A stretch of 64,000 bases of DNA, taken from NCBI RefSeq assembly GCF_039793925.1, contig NZ_JBAMME010000343.1, positions 1-64,000 of the forward strand, given 5' to 3'. Below, in pieces: positions 46,512 through 54,656 of the stretch (the stretch's first letter is position 1; the number at the start of each line of letters is the position of its first letter). This DNA is from Thermogutta sp039793925 (GTDB lineage Bacteria; Planctomycetota; Planctomycetia; Pirellulales; Thermoguttaceae). A program made the position numbers and the translations under genes. A model generated the notes under the pieces. The model searched no databases. It was given only the letters and a program-made list of their open reading frames with translations, and was not told the DNA's origin.

Positions 46512-48017
46512 ATGGTGAGTCGTCGGTGTTTCCAATTGTGGGGCCTCGCTGTGGGCTGGATGTTGGTCTGCCAAACCTCGGGATCTGCCGGAGTGGGAGC
46601 TGGCCCGGCAAGGCCTAATGTGCTGTTCATCGCGATTGACGATCTCAATGATTGGACGGGCTTTCTGGGCGGCCACCCGCAGGCAAAAACACCGAATTTG
46701 GATGCCCTCGCGAAGCAAGGGATGATCTTCACCCGTGCGTATTGCACCGCTCCAGCATGCAATCCTTCACGAACAAGCCTGCTATGCGGCGTCCTCCCGT
46801 CGTCGTCAGGTGTCTATCACAATGACAACCCCTGGCGCCCGCAACTTCCGGACACGATCACCGTGTTCCAGCACTTCATGGCTCACGGATACAAGGTGTA
46901 CGGAGGAGGAAAGCTCTTCCACAATGTTTTTAACGATCCCCAATCGTGGGAAGTATATTGGAATCGGCCTGGTGACCCGGTGCCGCCAAATCGGCCGGTC
47001 AATGGCATCCCGAACGCGGCCCATTTCGATTGGGGGCCGCTTGACGTGGGCGACGCCGCAATGGGCGACGCAAAGCTGAGCGACTGGGCGATTGAGTTCC
47101 TCGGCCAGAAGCACGATCGCCCATTCTTCCTGGCTGTCGGATACATTCGCCCGCACCTGCCCTGGTATGTCCCCCGACCGTACTTCGATGACTTTCCCCT
47201 TGCGAACATCGTTTTGCCCCAAGTGAAAGAAGACGATCTGGATGACGTCCCGCCGCTGGGGAAAAAGATCGCCAACCCTCAAGGAGATCATGCCCGGGTA
47301 CTAGCGACCCACAATTGGGAAAAAGCCGTTCAAGGCTATCTGGCGAGCATCGAATTTGTGGATCGCCAAGTGGGCCGCTTACTAGATGCCTTTCAAAAAA
47401 GTCCTTATGCCAAGAATACGATTGTGATCGTATGGGGAGACCACGGTTGGCATCTGGGGGAGAAGCTTCACTGGCGGAAATTCACGCTGTGGGAAGAGGC
47501 TACCCGGGTACCCCTCATTATTTGCGTTCCGGGAGTGACAGAGCCGGGAAGTCAATGCCATCGCACGGTGAGTCTGCTTGACATTTATCCCACCCTGTGC
47601 GAGCTGTGCGATCTTCCCATCCCTCCGCACGTGGAAGGCAAGAGCATCCTGCCGCTCCTCAAGCAGCCGGATGCGCCCTGGGATCGTCCGGTCATCACCA
47701 CGCACGGCTATATGAATCACGCGGTGCGCTCGGAGCGCTGGCGCTATATCCGCTACAGCGACGGGACGGAAGAACTCTACGACCACGAGAAAGATCCGAT
47801 GGAGTGGACCAACCTCGCCAACGATCCTGCGTACACTGAAATCAAAGCGGGGCTGGCCAAATGGCTGCCCAAAGTCAATAAACCGGAAGGCCCGAAAGCC
47901 AAGCCTCAGACCGATCAGCGCCGGGGTGGACGCACTCTGCCGCCCGAAAGCGCTGCCTGGCCGGAGGGTCTCCGAGCGTATTTTGCCCAGGAATGGTTCG
48001 GCGAATTTCAGCCCTGA
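46512..48017 (+). CDS. Type I sulfatase, iduronate-2-sulfatase-like
   Basis: The 501-aa protein has a Sec signal peptide (LWGLAVGWMLVCQTSGSAG) and the alkaline-phosphatase-like sulfatase fold: NVLFIAIDDLNDW supplies the metal aspartates, APACNPSRTSLLCG is the C-x-P-S-R formylglycine motif (Cys83), GGKLFHNVF, HLPWYVPRPYFDDF and IVIVWGDHGWHLGEKLHW complete the site. Closest in pattern to iduronate-2-sulfatases (S1_7-like), which remove 2-O-sulfate from uronic or fucosyl residues. A maturase (anSME or FGE) is not in the window. Its stop is 6 nt from the convergent next gene. Confidence 0.93.
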   Translation: MVSRRCFQLWGLAVGWMLVCQTSGSAGVGAGPARPNVLFIAIDDLNDWTGFLGGHPQAKTPNLDALAKQGMIFTRAYCTAPACNPSRTSLLCGVLPSSSGVYHNDNPWRPQLPDTITVFQHFMAHGYKVYGGGKLFHNVFNDPQSWEVYWNRPGDPVPPNRPVNGIPNAAHFDWGPLDVGDAAMGDAKLSDWAIEFLGQKHDRPFFLAVGYIRPHLPWYVPRPYFDDFPLANIVLPQVKEDDLDDVPPLGKKIANPQGDHARVLATHNWEKAVQGYLASIEFVDRQVGRLLDAFQKSPYAKNTIVIVWGDHGWHLGEKLHWRKFTLWEEATRVPLIICVPGVTEPGSQCHRTVSLLDIYPTLCELCDLPIPPHVEGKSILPLLKQPDAPWDRPVITTHGYMNHAVRSERWRYIRYSDGTEELYDHEKDPMEWTNLANDPAYTEIKAGLAKWLPKVNKPEGPKAKPQTDQRRGGRTLPPESAAWPEGLRAYFAQEWFGEFQP

Positions 48018-48023
48018 AGGGGC

Positions 48024-49454
48024 TCAACCCTCTTCAATGACATTCCAGCCCATCAGGCGGGCCAGGTGGTAGGCACTTTGCAGGTGATCCCCGTAGAACA
48101 CCACCCGGTGGAGGAGCGTCATCGCATCCTCCGTCTGGAGCGCACTGCTCCAGTTGGCCACCATCTTGGCCGCGTCGCGGACTTCACTGACCAACTGCGT
48201 GCGACAGCCGTGGACCGATTTTTCCGGGACTTCCACAATTTTGGCCGTGGAGATCAGTAAGGTATCCAGGTTGACGAACTTGGTTCGGGTGATCACTTCG
48301 CCGACACGGTACTGCACCTCCGGTACACACCCACTGCCACCGACTTCCGAGTGTCCGCGGAGCAGGTAAGGGTGCTCCGGTCCATCGATGCTGTCCAGTT
48401 TCAGAGGTCCGGTGCAATGGGCAGTCCAAAGCACGTTGCGGGATGTGTCGAAGGTGGCATTTCCCTGGAAGCCGGGTTTGTCGAACGCGTATCGGAAGAT
48501 CAGCATTGTAAGAAGCGAATCCATGTCGCCCTCGCAGGCGGCTGGCAATCCGCGATCCCGCAACCGTGCGAAGCCGAGGCAGGGGAATCCCCTCGGCAAC
48601 CAACCCATACAGGTTCCCACCGCCAGCCCCTGAGCCTGATACTTGTCCATGAGCCGATTGAGAGCCACACTCACCCGAGCCGCTTTGGCGATGTCTTCTT
48701 CTGTAGGCTCAATGATCTGCTTGGCGCCTTTGATCCACTTCTGGGCTTCTTCACGGACAGCGTCCTCTTCTACTGCCGCCATCATCTCGTCAAATGCTGA
48801 CTGCTCAACAGCCAGTACTTCTGCGCCTAATCGCTCTTTAATCAGTTCCGGCGAACAAGCCGGGGCAGTTCCACGGGCGGGTGGGAACAAAAGAATCCGT
48901 GTCTGTTTGAGGAGCGGAATGACCCGCAGTAGCCGCACCGCGTGTTCCAGTTCGGCGAGATCGCTCGTCGCAAACAACGTGACGCGGTGTCCCCCCCGCT
49001 GCCACCGATGTGGGTACATCCAGTCATGCCCGCTGGCAGGGAGTGAGAAGACGATCATGGGATGGCGGGCTTCCAGGATCGGACCAACCAGCCGAGTGAG
49101 TGCAAAGCAACTGAGGTTGATGGCGAGAATGGGTGTCCCTTCTCCGATGGCGGCCAAAAAGCTCTTGGTCTGTTCGGCGTTCTCCGATTTGCCGTAGACC
49201 AGTTCGACGTTCCCCAGCTTCTGCTCAACTTCTTTGAGGACCGTCTGCATCTGCTCTACATGGGGCGGATCGGTGTTCCAGCCCCGATCTGCCGGACCCG
49301 GCGACCCTGACCAGAGAACGCCGATTTTGACTTTTTCCGGCCGCTGGACGGGAGTTGCCTCCGACGCCCATGTGTAACTCCAACTTGCAGATGCTGCCAG
49401 AGCGCTGAGAACGCCGGTTCCCAAGAATTCACGCCGCGTGCAGTGTTCGCACAT
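48024..49454 (-). CDS. Tat-exported protein related to L-fucose/L-arabinose isomerases
   Basis: The 476-aa protein opens with a twin-arginine signal (TRREFLGTGVLSALAASASW) and then a three-domain layout resembling the L-fucose/L-arabinose isomerase fold: KVKIGVLWSGSPGP, GEGTPILAINLSCFALTRLV, GLAVGTCMGWLPRGFPCLGF, a metal-site-like region with CEGDMDSLLTMLIFRY, and TSRNVLWTAHCTGP. Exported isomerase-like proteins of this type are common in planctomycetes but unstudied. ATG 49454 follows GGGAGG. The link to fucose is by fold only; catalysis is unproven. Confidence 0.68.
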   Translation of the reverse strand: MCEHCTRREFLGTGVLSALAASASWSYTWASEATPVQRPEKVKIGVLWSGSPGPADRGWNTDPPHVEQMQTVLKEVEQKLGNVELVYGKSENAEQTKSFLAAIGEGTPILAINLSCFALTRLVGPILEARHPMIVFSLPASGHDWMYPHRWQRGGHRVTLFATSDLAELEHAVRLLRVIPLLKQTRILLFPPARGTAPACSPELIKERLGAEVLAVEQSAFDEMMAAVEEDAVREEAQKWIKGAKQIIEPTEEDIAKAARVSVALNRLMDKYQAQGLAVGTCMGWLPRGFPCLGFARLRDRGLPAACEGDMDSLLTMLIFRYAFDKPGFQGNATFDTSRNVLWTAHCTGPLKLDSIDGPEHPYLLRGHSEVGGSGCVPEVQYRVGEVITRTKFVNLDTLLISTAKIVEVPEKSVHGCRTQLVSEVRDAAKMVANWSSALQTEDAMTLLHRVVFYGDHLQSAYHLARLMGWNVIEEG

Positions 49455-49642
49455 CGATTCGACCCTCCCGGAAAAACGCCACGCCAGATCGAACACCTGC
49501 CGAAGACACCCGTTCTTCCCTCTTCGGTCACCGGTAATGATGACCGGTCGAGTGTTAATTGTCAAGCAAAGACCAGGTATGGCGGGCCCAGTTGGGTGTT
49601 TCTTTCCGGCGTGAATGGTCTGAAAGCAGACGTGACGAACTT

Positions 49643-49685
49643 GTGCCACCGCGGCACTAGGGAGGCACGCTTGTCATGCCCTGTG
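49643..49685. repeat. Hairpin repeat unit, related to the dispersed element
   Basis: GTGCC-ACCGC-GGCAC (49643-49657) is followed by GGGAGGCACGCTTGTCATGCCC (49660-49681), a hairpin with the same CTTGT loop and GGAGG lead-in as the repeats at 12544 and (on the other strand) 59712. The stem is imperfect. This is a likely third member of the family. Confidence 0.4.
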
Positions 49686-49722
49686 AAGCTCGTCGTGTCC
49701 GTTGTGAATTGGAGACGTCATC

Positions 49723-49759
49723 AGAAAACACGGGACGGAGAAAATCGCTCCGTCCCGTG
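49723..49759 (-). terminator. Rho-independent terminator of the secretin-lipoprotein operon
   Basis: CACGGGACGGAG (49729-49740) and CTCCGTCCCGTG (49748-49759) form a perfect 12-bp stem with a 7-nt loop. On the minus strand it is followed by TTTTC. It lies 39 nt after the stop of the lipoprotein gene and ends leftward transcription from the secretin. Confidence 0.9.
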
Positions 49760-49798
49760 AATGTGTTGGGCAATCTTTTTCGAAGCCGCCTGTAAGGA

Positions 49799-50440
49799 CT
49801 ACCGTCGCCAGCCGCTGAAGCCGCGGTTCATGCCACGAAAGCCCGTTCCATACTGGCCGTCGAGGAGTGTGCTGTAGTACGCCGCCTCGCCTTCAATGGC
49901 GGAAAGCCCCTCCGTAAACGCCGGCGCCACAACCACCCGCGCTTCCACCATCTCCCGATTGAGTCCAAGCTGAACGAGTTGATTGACGACGGTTTGTCGG
50001 CGGGCTTCGTCAAGCTGGGGATTTTCCCCCCGGGGTGATTCCTCTACTACCACGGGGAAAGGAACGTGCTCCAACCGCAGTGCCACAGAGAGCAGATGTT
50101 TTCGCCCCAGAGGTGTCAGATCGGCCGTCTCGCCCACAAATTCGTGATCGTAGAAGATGAAGTCCGCGGCTTCGGCATTGGTTTGCATCGTTTCCCAATG
50201 GGCATCGGTGACCTGTCCGAGCGGGAACGGGCGATCGTAGACCGGTCCCATTTTGGCCTCGTGAGAGACCTTCGGCGTATGACAACCTACTACAAGCACC
50301 ACGCTCAGCAGTCCCCAGCCCAGCCTGGCGAGGCGGTGCCATCCTCTTTCGTGAATCTCCGGCTGTTTGTAATGCGAACTGCGCTGCCGTTTCGATTGGC
50401 CCGCCGAGGCCATTGGGAGGATGCATTCATGCCGGTTCAT
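49799..50440 (-). CDS. Lipoprotein with OmpA/CpaD-like domain
   Basis: The 213-aa protein has a lipobox VVLVVGC after a basic N-region, then a ~110-residue domain with an OmpA/CpaD-like rhythm: FIFYDHEFVGETADLTPLGR, HLLSVALRLEHVPFPVVVEE, LDEARRQTVVNQLVQLGLNR. The C-terminus is glycine-rich (QYGTGFRGMNRGFSGWRR). In Tad loci the outer-membrane lipoprotein CpaD follows the secretin CpaC, and the order here is the same (110 nt apart). The similarity is modest, so CpaD identity is an inference. The N-region is long, so the start is uncertain. Confidence 0.6.
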   Translation of the reverse strand: MNRHECILPMASAGQSKRQRSSHYKQPEIHERGWHRLARLGWGLLSVVLVVGCHTPKVSHEAKMGPVYDRPFPLGQVTDAHWETMQTNAEAADFIFYDHEFVGETADLTPLGRKHLLSVALRLEHVPFPVVVEESPRGENPQLDEARRQTVVNQLVQLGLNREMVEARVVVAPAFTEGLSAIEGEAAYYSTLLDGQYGTGFRGMNRGFSGWRR

Positions 50441-50550
50441 GGCTTATCTCGCAATTCTTTCCTCAAATTATTTCTTGTTTCGGCTGAAAACTTTCTTCAA
50501 TTCGAACGTGCGTTTTTCCGTTGCTGAAAAAACGACTCGTCTTTTTCGCC

Positions 50551-53484
50551 TCAGTCCCCATGGCCGTAGGGACCGGAGATGGTGGCCGGTCCCCCGGCGT
50601 TGTAGCGCCGACGGAGTCGTGGCCAAGTCGTGCTGTCGTATTCCTGAGTGGGTCGCCCTTCGAGATGGCCTTTCAGGTAAAACTCGTGGTTGGTCGGTTC
50701 AGTGACGTCGAAACCTGGCAGCGGCGGTACTTCCTCCGGTTCCATCGGATGAACGATCTCCGGCGTGACCAGGATGATGAGCTCAGTTTCATTGCGGCTG
50801 AGACTGCGACGCCCGAAGATCTGATTGAAAATCGGCAGATCACCCCGGTTGTTGCCGGTCATGGAATCGTCCAGCAACCCGGCGATGGCCAGTGTCTGGC
50901 CTTCGCGCATTTCCACGGTGGTGGTGACGGCACGGGTTCGCAAGCCCGGAGTGCCGTTTACCGTGTTTTGCCTATCGATCTGGCTGAATTCCGGGGCGAC
51001 CTCCAAACGGATAAGGTCTTTATCAAGCACGGTGGGCAGGAAGGTGATGATCGCTCCGTACGCGCGGAAGTCTGTGGTGACCGCTCCCACACCGTTAACA
51101 CCGACGGCCGTGGGCACGGCAAACTCTCCGCCCGCGATGAAGGTGGCAGGACGGCCGCTGAGGGTGACTAGCGTCGGTTCACTGAGCAGGCGGACCACGC
51201 CATGCTCTTCCAGATAGTGCAGTCCAAACTGGAGGTCCCCCCCATCAAAGTTGCCAATCACACTTGCTGAACCACCCGACGAGATATTCAACAGGGACTC
51301 GATAAGAAACTTCCCCTGGTCGAAGTTGAGGTGCATGTCCACGCCGAAGTTGCGGGCGGCTGTCCGATTGAGCTCAGCGATTTTCACCTTAAGGGCAACC
51401 TGCGGGGGACCGGGAATCCGCAGCATGTTGATCACCTGGATTGCCGGGAGGGTTTGGCCGGCTGCTTCCTGACCGACTGGGTCGGCCGCCCTCCCCTCGG
51501 CCACGCTCCGCCCCCGAACCAGTTCGCCCCGGATCACCGCCATGATCTGCGCGGCTTCGGCGGCATCGCGTGCCTGTCCTTTCACTACAAGCTTGTCGCC
51601 GACGACGATCAAATCCACTTTGCTTTCGGGGAATAACTTGGCAAGGTGTGATTCGAGAAGTTCATACCGTTCCACCTGGGTTTTCTCGACTTCCGGATCG
51701 GGGATGACCCGCACGAGATAGGTCACTGGGCGATAGCGGTCATCCTGGAACCAGAACGTCACGTGCGTGGCTCCCTGGCTTTTGCCCAGGATAGAAATCT
51801 CACGGGGTGTAAATTGAACCACGTCGCAGATGCTGGAATCCACCACCGCCGTACGGTACACGTCTACCTGCGTCCGCAGCAATTTGCTCCGCCGAACGAT
51901 GACGGTCAGCTCGCCGGACTCCTCGATGATTTCAAACGGGGTTGCCGCGGCTTCTGATTTTGGTTGCTCAGGCGCTGGCGTTGCAGAAACCGCAGGAGCC
52001 TCGGTTTGCAAGCCTGTCAAAGCAGTCGGCGTTTGTTTGCTGGAAGGGCTGAACTCCTTTACTTGAATCGACGAACGATTGGATGGTGCCGCCTGTCCGG
52101 CCATCTCACCCGAATCGCCCACGATCGACGGCCGAACGGGACGAAGCGGCAGCGCGCTCTCAGAGGAATTGTCTTGGCTGAGAACCGGTTGCGTTGGCGC
52201 AGGTCGTGCTTCTTCCGCTTGCGCGAGCGAAGACGTTGTTGTCTGGTCAGCCAGAGAAGGCCGGGGTGTGACCACGCGCCATTGGGGGGTGGAATCCTCC
52301 GCTAGCGGGCTTCGTTTGAATGCGACAATGTCGTTGTCGATAAATGTTACAAGGCCGTCACTATCGGAACTGCGTGGGGCCTGGTTTCGTTGCGGATCAG
52401 ACGTCCGTCCCGGCCAGTCCCAGGCAGTGGCCACTGGTGATGAAACGGCCTGGGTTTCCGCCGCCTGTTGTGCCGTGCCGGTTGACGTGAGAACAATTGC
52501 CTGGGAGTTCGGAACGGCCTCCTCGCTGGTAGCCCGTGCCAGTTCGGGTGTCACCTCAGCCGGAACTCGCAGGACCGGCTGGTTATCCAGAAGGAAAGGG
52601 CGCACCGGGCGGCTGGCCGCCACCGCCCAGCTTTGGCTTACCTCCATATTTTCCCGGATTAATCGGAGGACACTCGGCGTGGTGCGCGGGATCCTGGGCG
52701 AAGCCGCACCCAGACCGGCCAGCGGTGACTCGTCGCCTCCGACGTTGCCCTCCATATTATTATGAACGGCATGATTCCGAACCGCCAAAGGCGCATTGAC
52801 AGCACGGACTCGCAGGACAATCTGTTGCTGCGATCCCGGTGTTTCCAGCACGATTCGGTGGGTGGGAGACGCCCCGTCACCTGTTCCGGCGCGCGCCACG
52901 ACGGAATTCAGTCCGCCGCCTCTCGCTGACGACTCGCCTTGTGTTGGGGACGACGCGGCACCCGTGGGGGCGAGACCACCGTTTTTGTCGGTCCGCTGTA
53001 CTAGCGATTGAGGGGCCGCAGTTTGTGTTTGTTTTGCGGGGACTGCGGCTTTATCTTCGCTGACCCAGATCTCAGCGGGGACGCTTTCGAGGCTTTCTTC
53101 AATCCACACTTCTTCCGGCGAACCGGGAGAAACAACGGTCGCCTGTCGATTTTGGGCAGCCGGCTGGGAAATGGACGGTTCATCCGCCGGGGCTCGGATC
53201 CGCAACTGAATCGTGCTGCCCTCCGAACTTGGTTCCGGAATCGCGGTGCCAGAGCTGTTGCTTTCCTCGGGCATCAGGGGGTGGACGTCGCCTACCTGGA
53301 GTTGAAGGCGCAACGGAGCCGGGGCTTGCGAATTGGAATTCGCTTCTTCCCCCTGTGCAGTAACGCGTCCCCACGCCCAAGCAAAGACGGTGGTGACGGC
53401 GGTGATCACACCGAAAGCGAAGAGAAACGGCACGCCTGTGGCATCACGGCGAACCAAAATCGCACGCTGCGCTGCCTTGTTCAT
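50551..53484 (-). CDS. CpaC/RcpA-type secretin with long disordered N-terminal region
   Basis: The 977-aa protein has an N-terminal membrane/signal segment (FLFAFGVITAVTTVFAWAWG), ~450 residues of low-complexity sequence (P, S, A, E, Q, T), a pilus-assembly N-terminal domain (~515-600; VIVRRSKLLRTQVDVYRTAV), a BON-like stretch (~605-660) and a secretin domain (~715-930: LLSEPTLVTLSGRPATFIAG, GEFAVPTAVGV, DKDLIRLEVAPEFSQID, REGQTLAIAGLLDD). It should form an outer-membrane ring for a Tad-type pilus or related secretion system. CpaA, CpaB, CpaE, CpaF and TadB/C are not in the window. GGAGCT precedes the ATG. Confidence 0.85.
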   Translation of the reverse strand: MNKAAQRAILVRRDATGVPFLFAFGVITAVTTVFAWAWGRVTAQGEEANSNSQAPAPLRLQLQVGDVHPLMPEESNSSGTAIPEPSSEGSTIQLRIRAPADEPSISQPAAQNRQATVVSPGSPEEVWIEESLESVPAEIWVSEDKAAVPAKQTQTAAPQSLVQRTDKNGGLAPTGAASSPTQGESSARGGGLNSVVARAGTGDGASPTHRIVLETPGSQQQIVLRVRAVNAPLAVRNHAVHNNMEGNVGGDESPLAGLGAASPRIPRTTPSVLRLIRENMEVSQSWAVAASRPVRPFLLDNQPVLRVPAEVTPELARATSEEAVPNSQAIVLTSTGTAQQAAETQAVSSPVATAWDWPGRTSDPQRNQAPRSSDSDGLVTFIDNDIVAFKRSPLAEDSTPQWRVVTPRPSLADQTTTSSLAQAEEARPAPTQPVLSQDNSSESALPLRPVRPSIVGDSGEMAGQAAPSNRSSIQVKEFSPSSKQTPTALTGLQTEAPAVSATPAPEQPKSEAAATPFEIIEESGELTVIVRRSKLLRTQVDVYRTAVVDSSICDVVQFTPREISILGKSQGATHVTFWFQDDRYRPVTYLVRVIPDPEVEKTQVERYELLESHLAKLFPESKVDLIVVGDKLVVKGQARDAAEAAQIMAVIRGELVRGRSVAEGRAADPVGQEAAGQTLPAIQVINMLRIPGPPQVALKVKIAELNRTAARNFGVDMHLNFDQGKFLIESLLNISSGGSASVIGNFDGGDLQFGLHYLEEHGVVRLLSEPTLVTLSGRPATFIAGGEFAVPTAVGVNGVGAVTTDFRAYGAIITFLPTVLDKDLIRLEVAPEFSQIDRQNTVNGTPGLRTRAVTTTVEMREGQTLAIAGLLDDSMTGNNRGDLPIFNQIFGRRSLSRNETELIILVTPEIVHPMEPEEVPPLPGFDVTEPTNHEFYLKGHLEGRPTQEYDSTTWPRLRRRYNAGGPATISGPYGHGD

Positions 53485-53669
53485 AGCTCCATCCCTGGGT
53501 TGTTGCGCCGATCGGGTCCGTGATCAGCGGCGGATATTTACTTGTGCAAAACTTAGGTCAATAACGTAGACGCCATGGATGTGGTTAACGATGTTTTCCA
53601 AACAGCAATCTCTGTGCTACCATGCAGTAGCCCGTTGTGTTCCCCTATTTCTCTCGGCAGTTCCCATGT

Positions 53670-54197
53670 TCAGTGAACCGGCTCCAGTTGAGGTTTTCCC
53701 TCTGCGGGCGATGGAGTCAGCGGTTTCGGCTCCGAAATACCGGGCTCCTGACTCCCTCGAGACATCCACGGAGGGAGTTTCAGGGCCGGATAGCGGTAAG
53801 GGCTATTGTACGCCGTCATCAACTGCTGGCTGTACAGCCCGGGCCAGTGATAGGTATATTGAGGCGGCACCGGAAACTTATAGCTCCCTCGGCACGTGCA
53901 GTTAAATCCTCCGACCGCTGACATGTAACGTGCAAGGCACCCCTGATGGAAATGTCCGCAACAATCGCACGCCGGGCAGGCTGGGGAGAGCTCGATCGAG
54001 CTCCTCGCACCAGGAACGGCCGAGGAAATCCCCGCTTCTTCAACGCTTGCTGGGGCCGACGCCGAGCCTGCCGAACTTTGCTCGGGCTCCGCCGCACGAA
54101 GGGCCCCCGAAACGTGCGGCCAGCTCAGACTGATTGCTAACCCGATAAGAGGTAGCGCAGCCCAAACCGGCAACTTTGCATTCCATCTGGCCGACAC
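53670..54197 (-). CDS. Secreted cysteine-rich protein, unknown function
   Basis: The 175-aa protein has a signal peptide (VWAALPLIGLAISLSWPHVSG), a variable linker, a cysteine cluster CPACDCCGHFHQGCLAR with a further CTC, and the motif GSYKFPVPPQYTYHWPGLYS, then a proline-rich tail. The Cys/His cluster suggests metal or disulfide binding. A GTG start at 54197 is chosen: AAGGAGG lies five bases before it, while the ATGs at 54230 and 54221 lie upstream of that site. It precedes the secretin gene by 185 nt on the same strand. No family is recognised. Confidence 0.65.
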   Translation of the reverse strand: MSARWNAKLPVWAALPLIGLAISLSWPHVSGALRAAEPEQSSAGSASAPASVEEAGISSAVPGARSSIELSPACPACDCCGHFHQGCLARYMSAVGGFNCTCRGSYKFPVPPQYTYHWPGLYSQQLMTAYNSPYRYPALKLPPWMSRGSQEPGISEPKPLTPSPAEGKPQLEPVH

Positions 54198-54656
54198 GGC
54201 AACCTCCTTGGGGCCGATCATGATCGGCACCTCTGGTCAACCCGGTGCAATCCCCACAAACGATTTCACGCTGCTGTTAAGCGTTATCGTCAAAAGCCCG
54301 TCCCCGCACCCAATTGAATCGGGATAAATTCGTCAATCCGGGAGAGCAGAATTGCGACACCCTCGTTACAATCTATCCAGTTTCACGGTTGGGAATCTGG
54401 AAAAATTGCAGAAAGATTTTTAATTCGGAAAATAAGACGCGTACGCAGACGTGTTGACTGATGGCAGGCCGTAATTCCCTTTCCCAGTTTCCTGTTTGCT
54501 GCGGATGCTTGCCGTGAGCTCTCATAGAGGGTATAGTGACCGCACACTTTGGAATAAGTTTTCTGCCTCTGGGACAGGAGCCTGCTGGTTAGGACTGTTG
54601 GCTCCCCCGGCATCATGGCCCACCATTCGTTAGCCCACCGCGGAAGGAGATTCACC
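54198..54656. other. Intergenic region between divergent genes
   Basis: About 460 bases with no gene. It must hold the promoters of the leftward cysteine-rich/secretin set and the rightward beta-helix/fucosidase set. No clear hairpin or RNA gene is seen. Confidence 0.4.
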
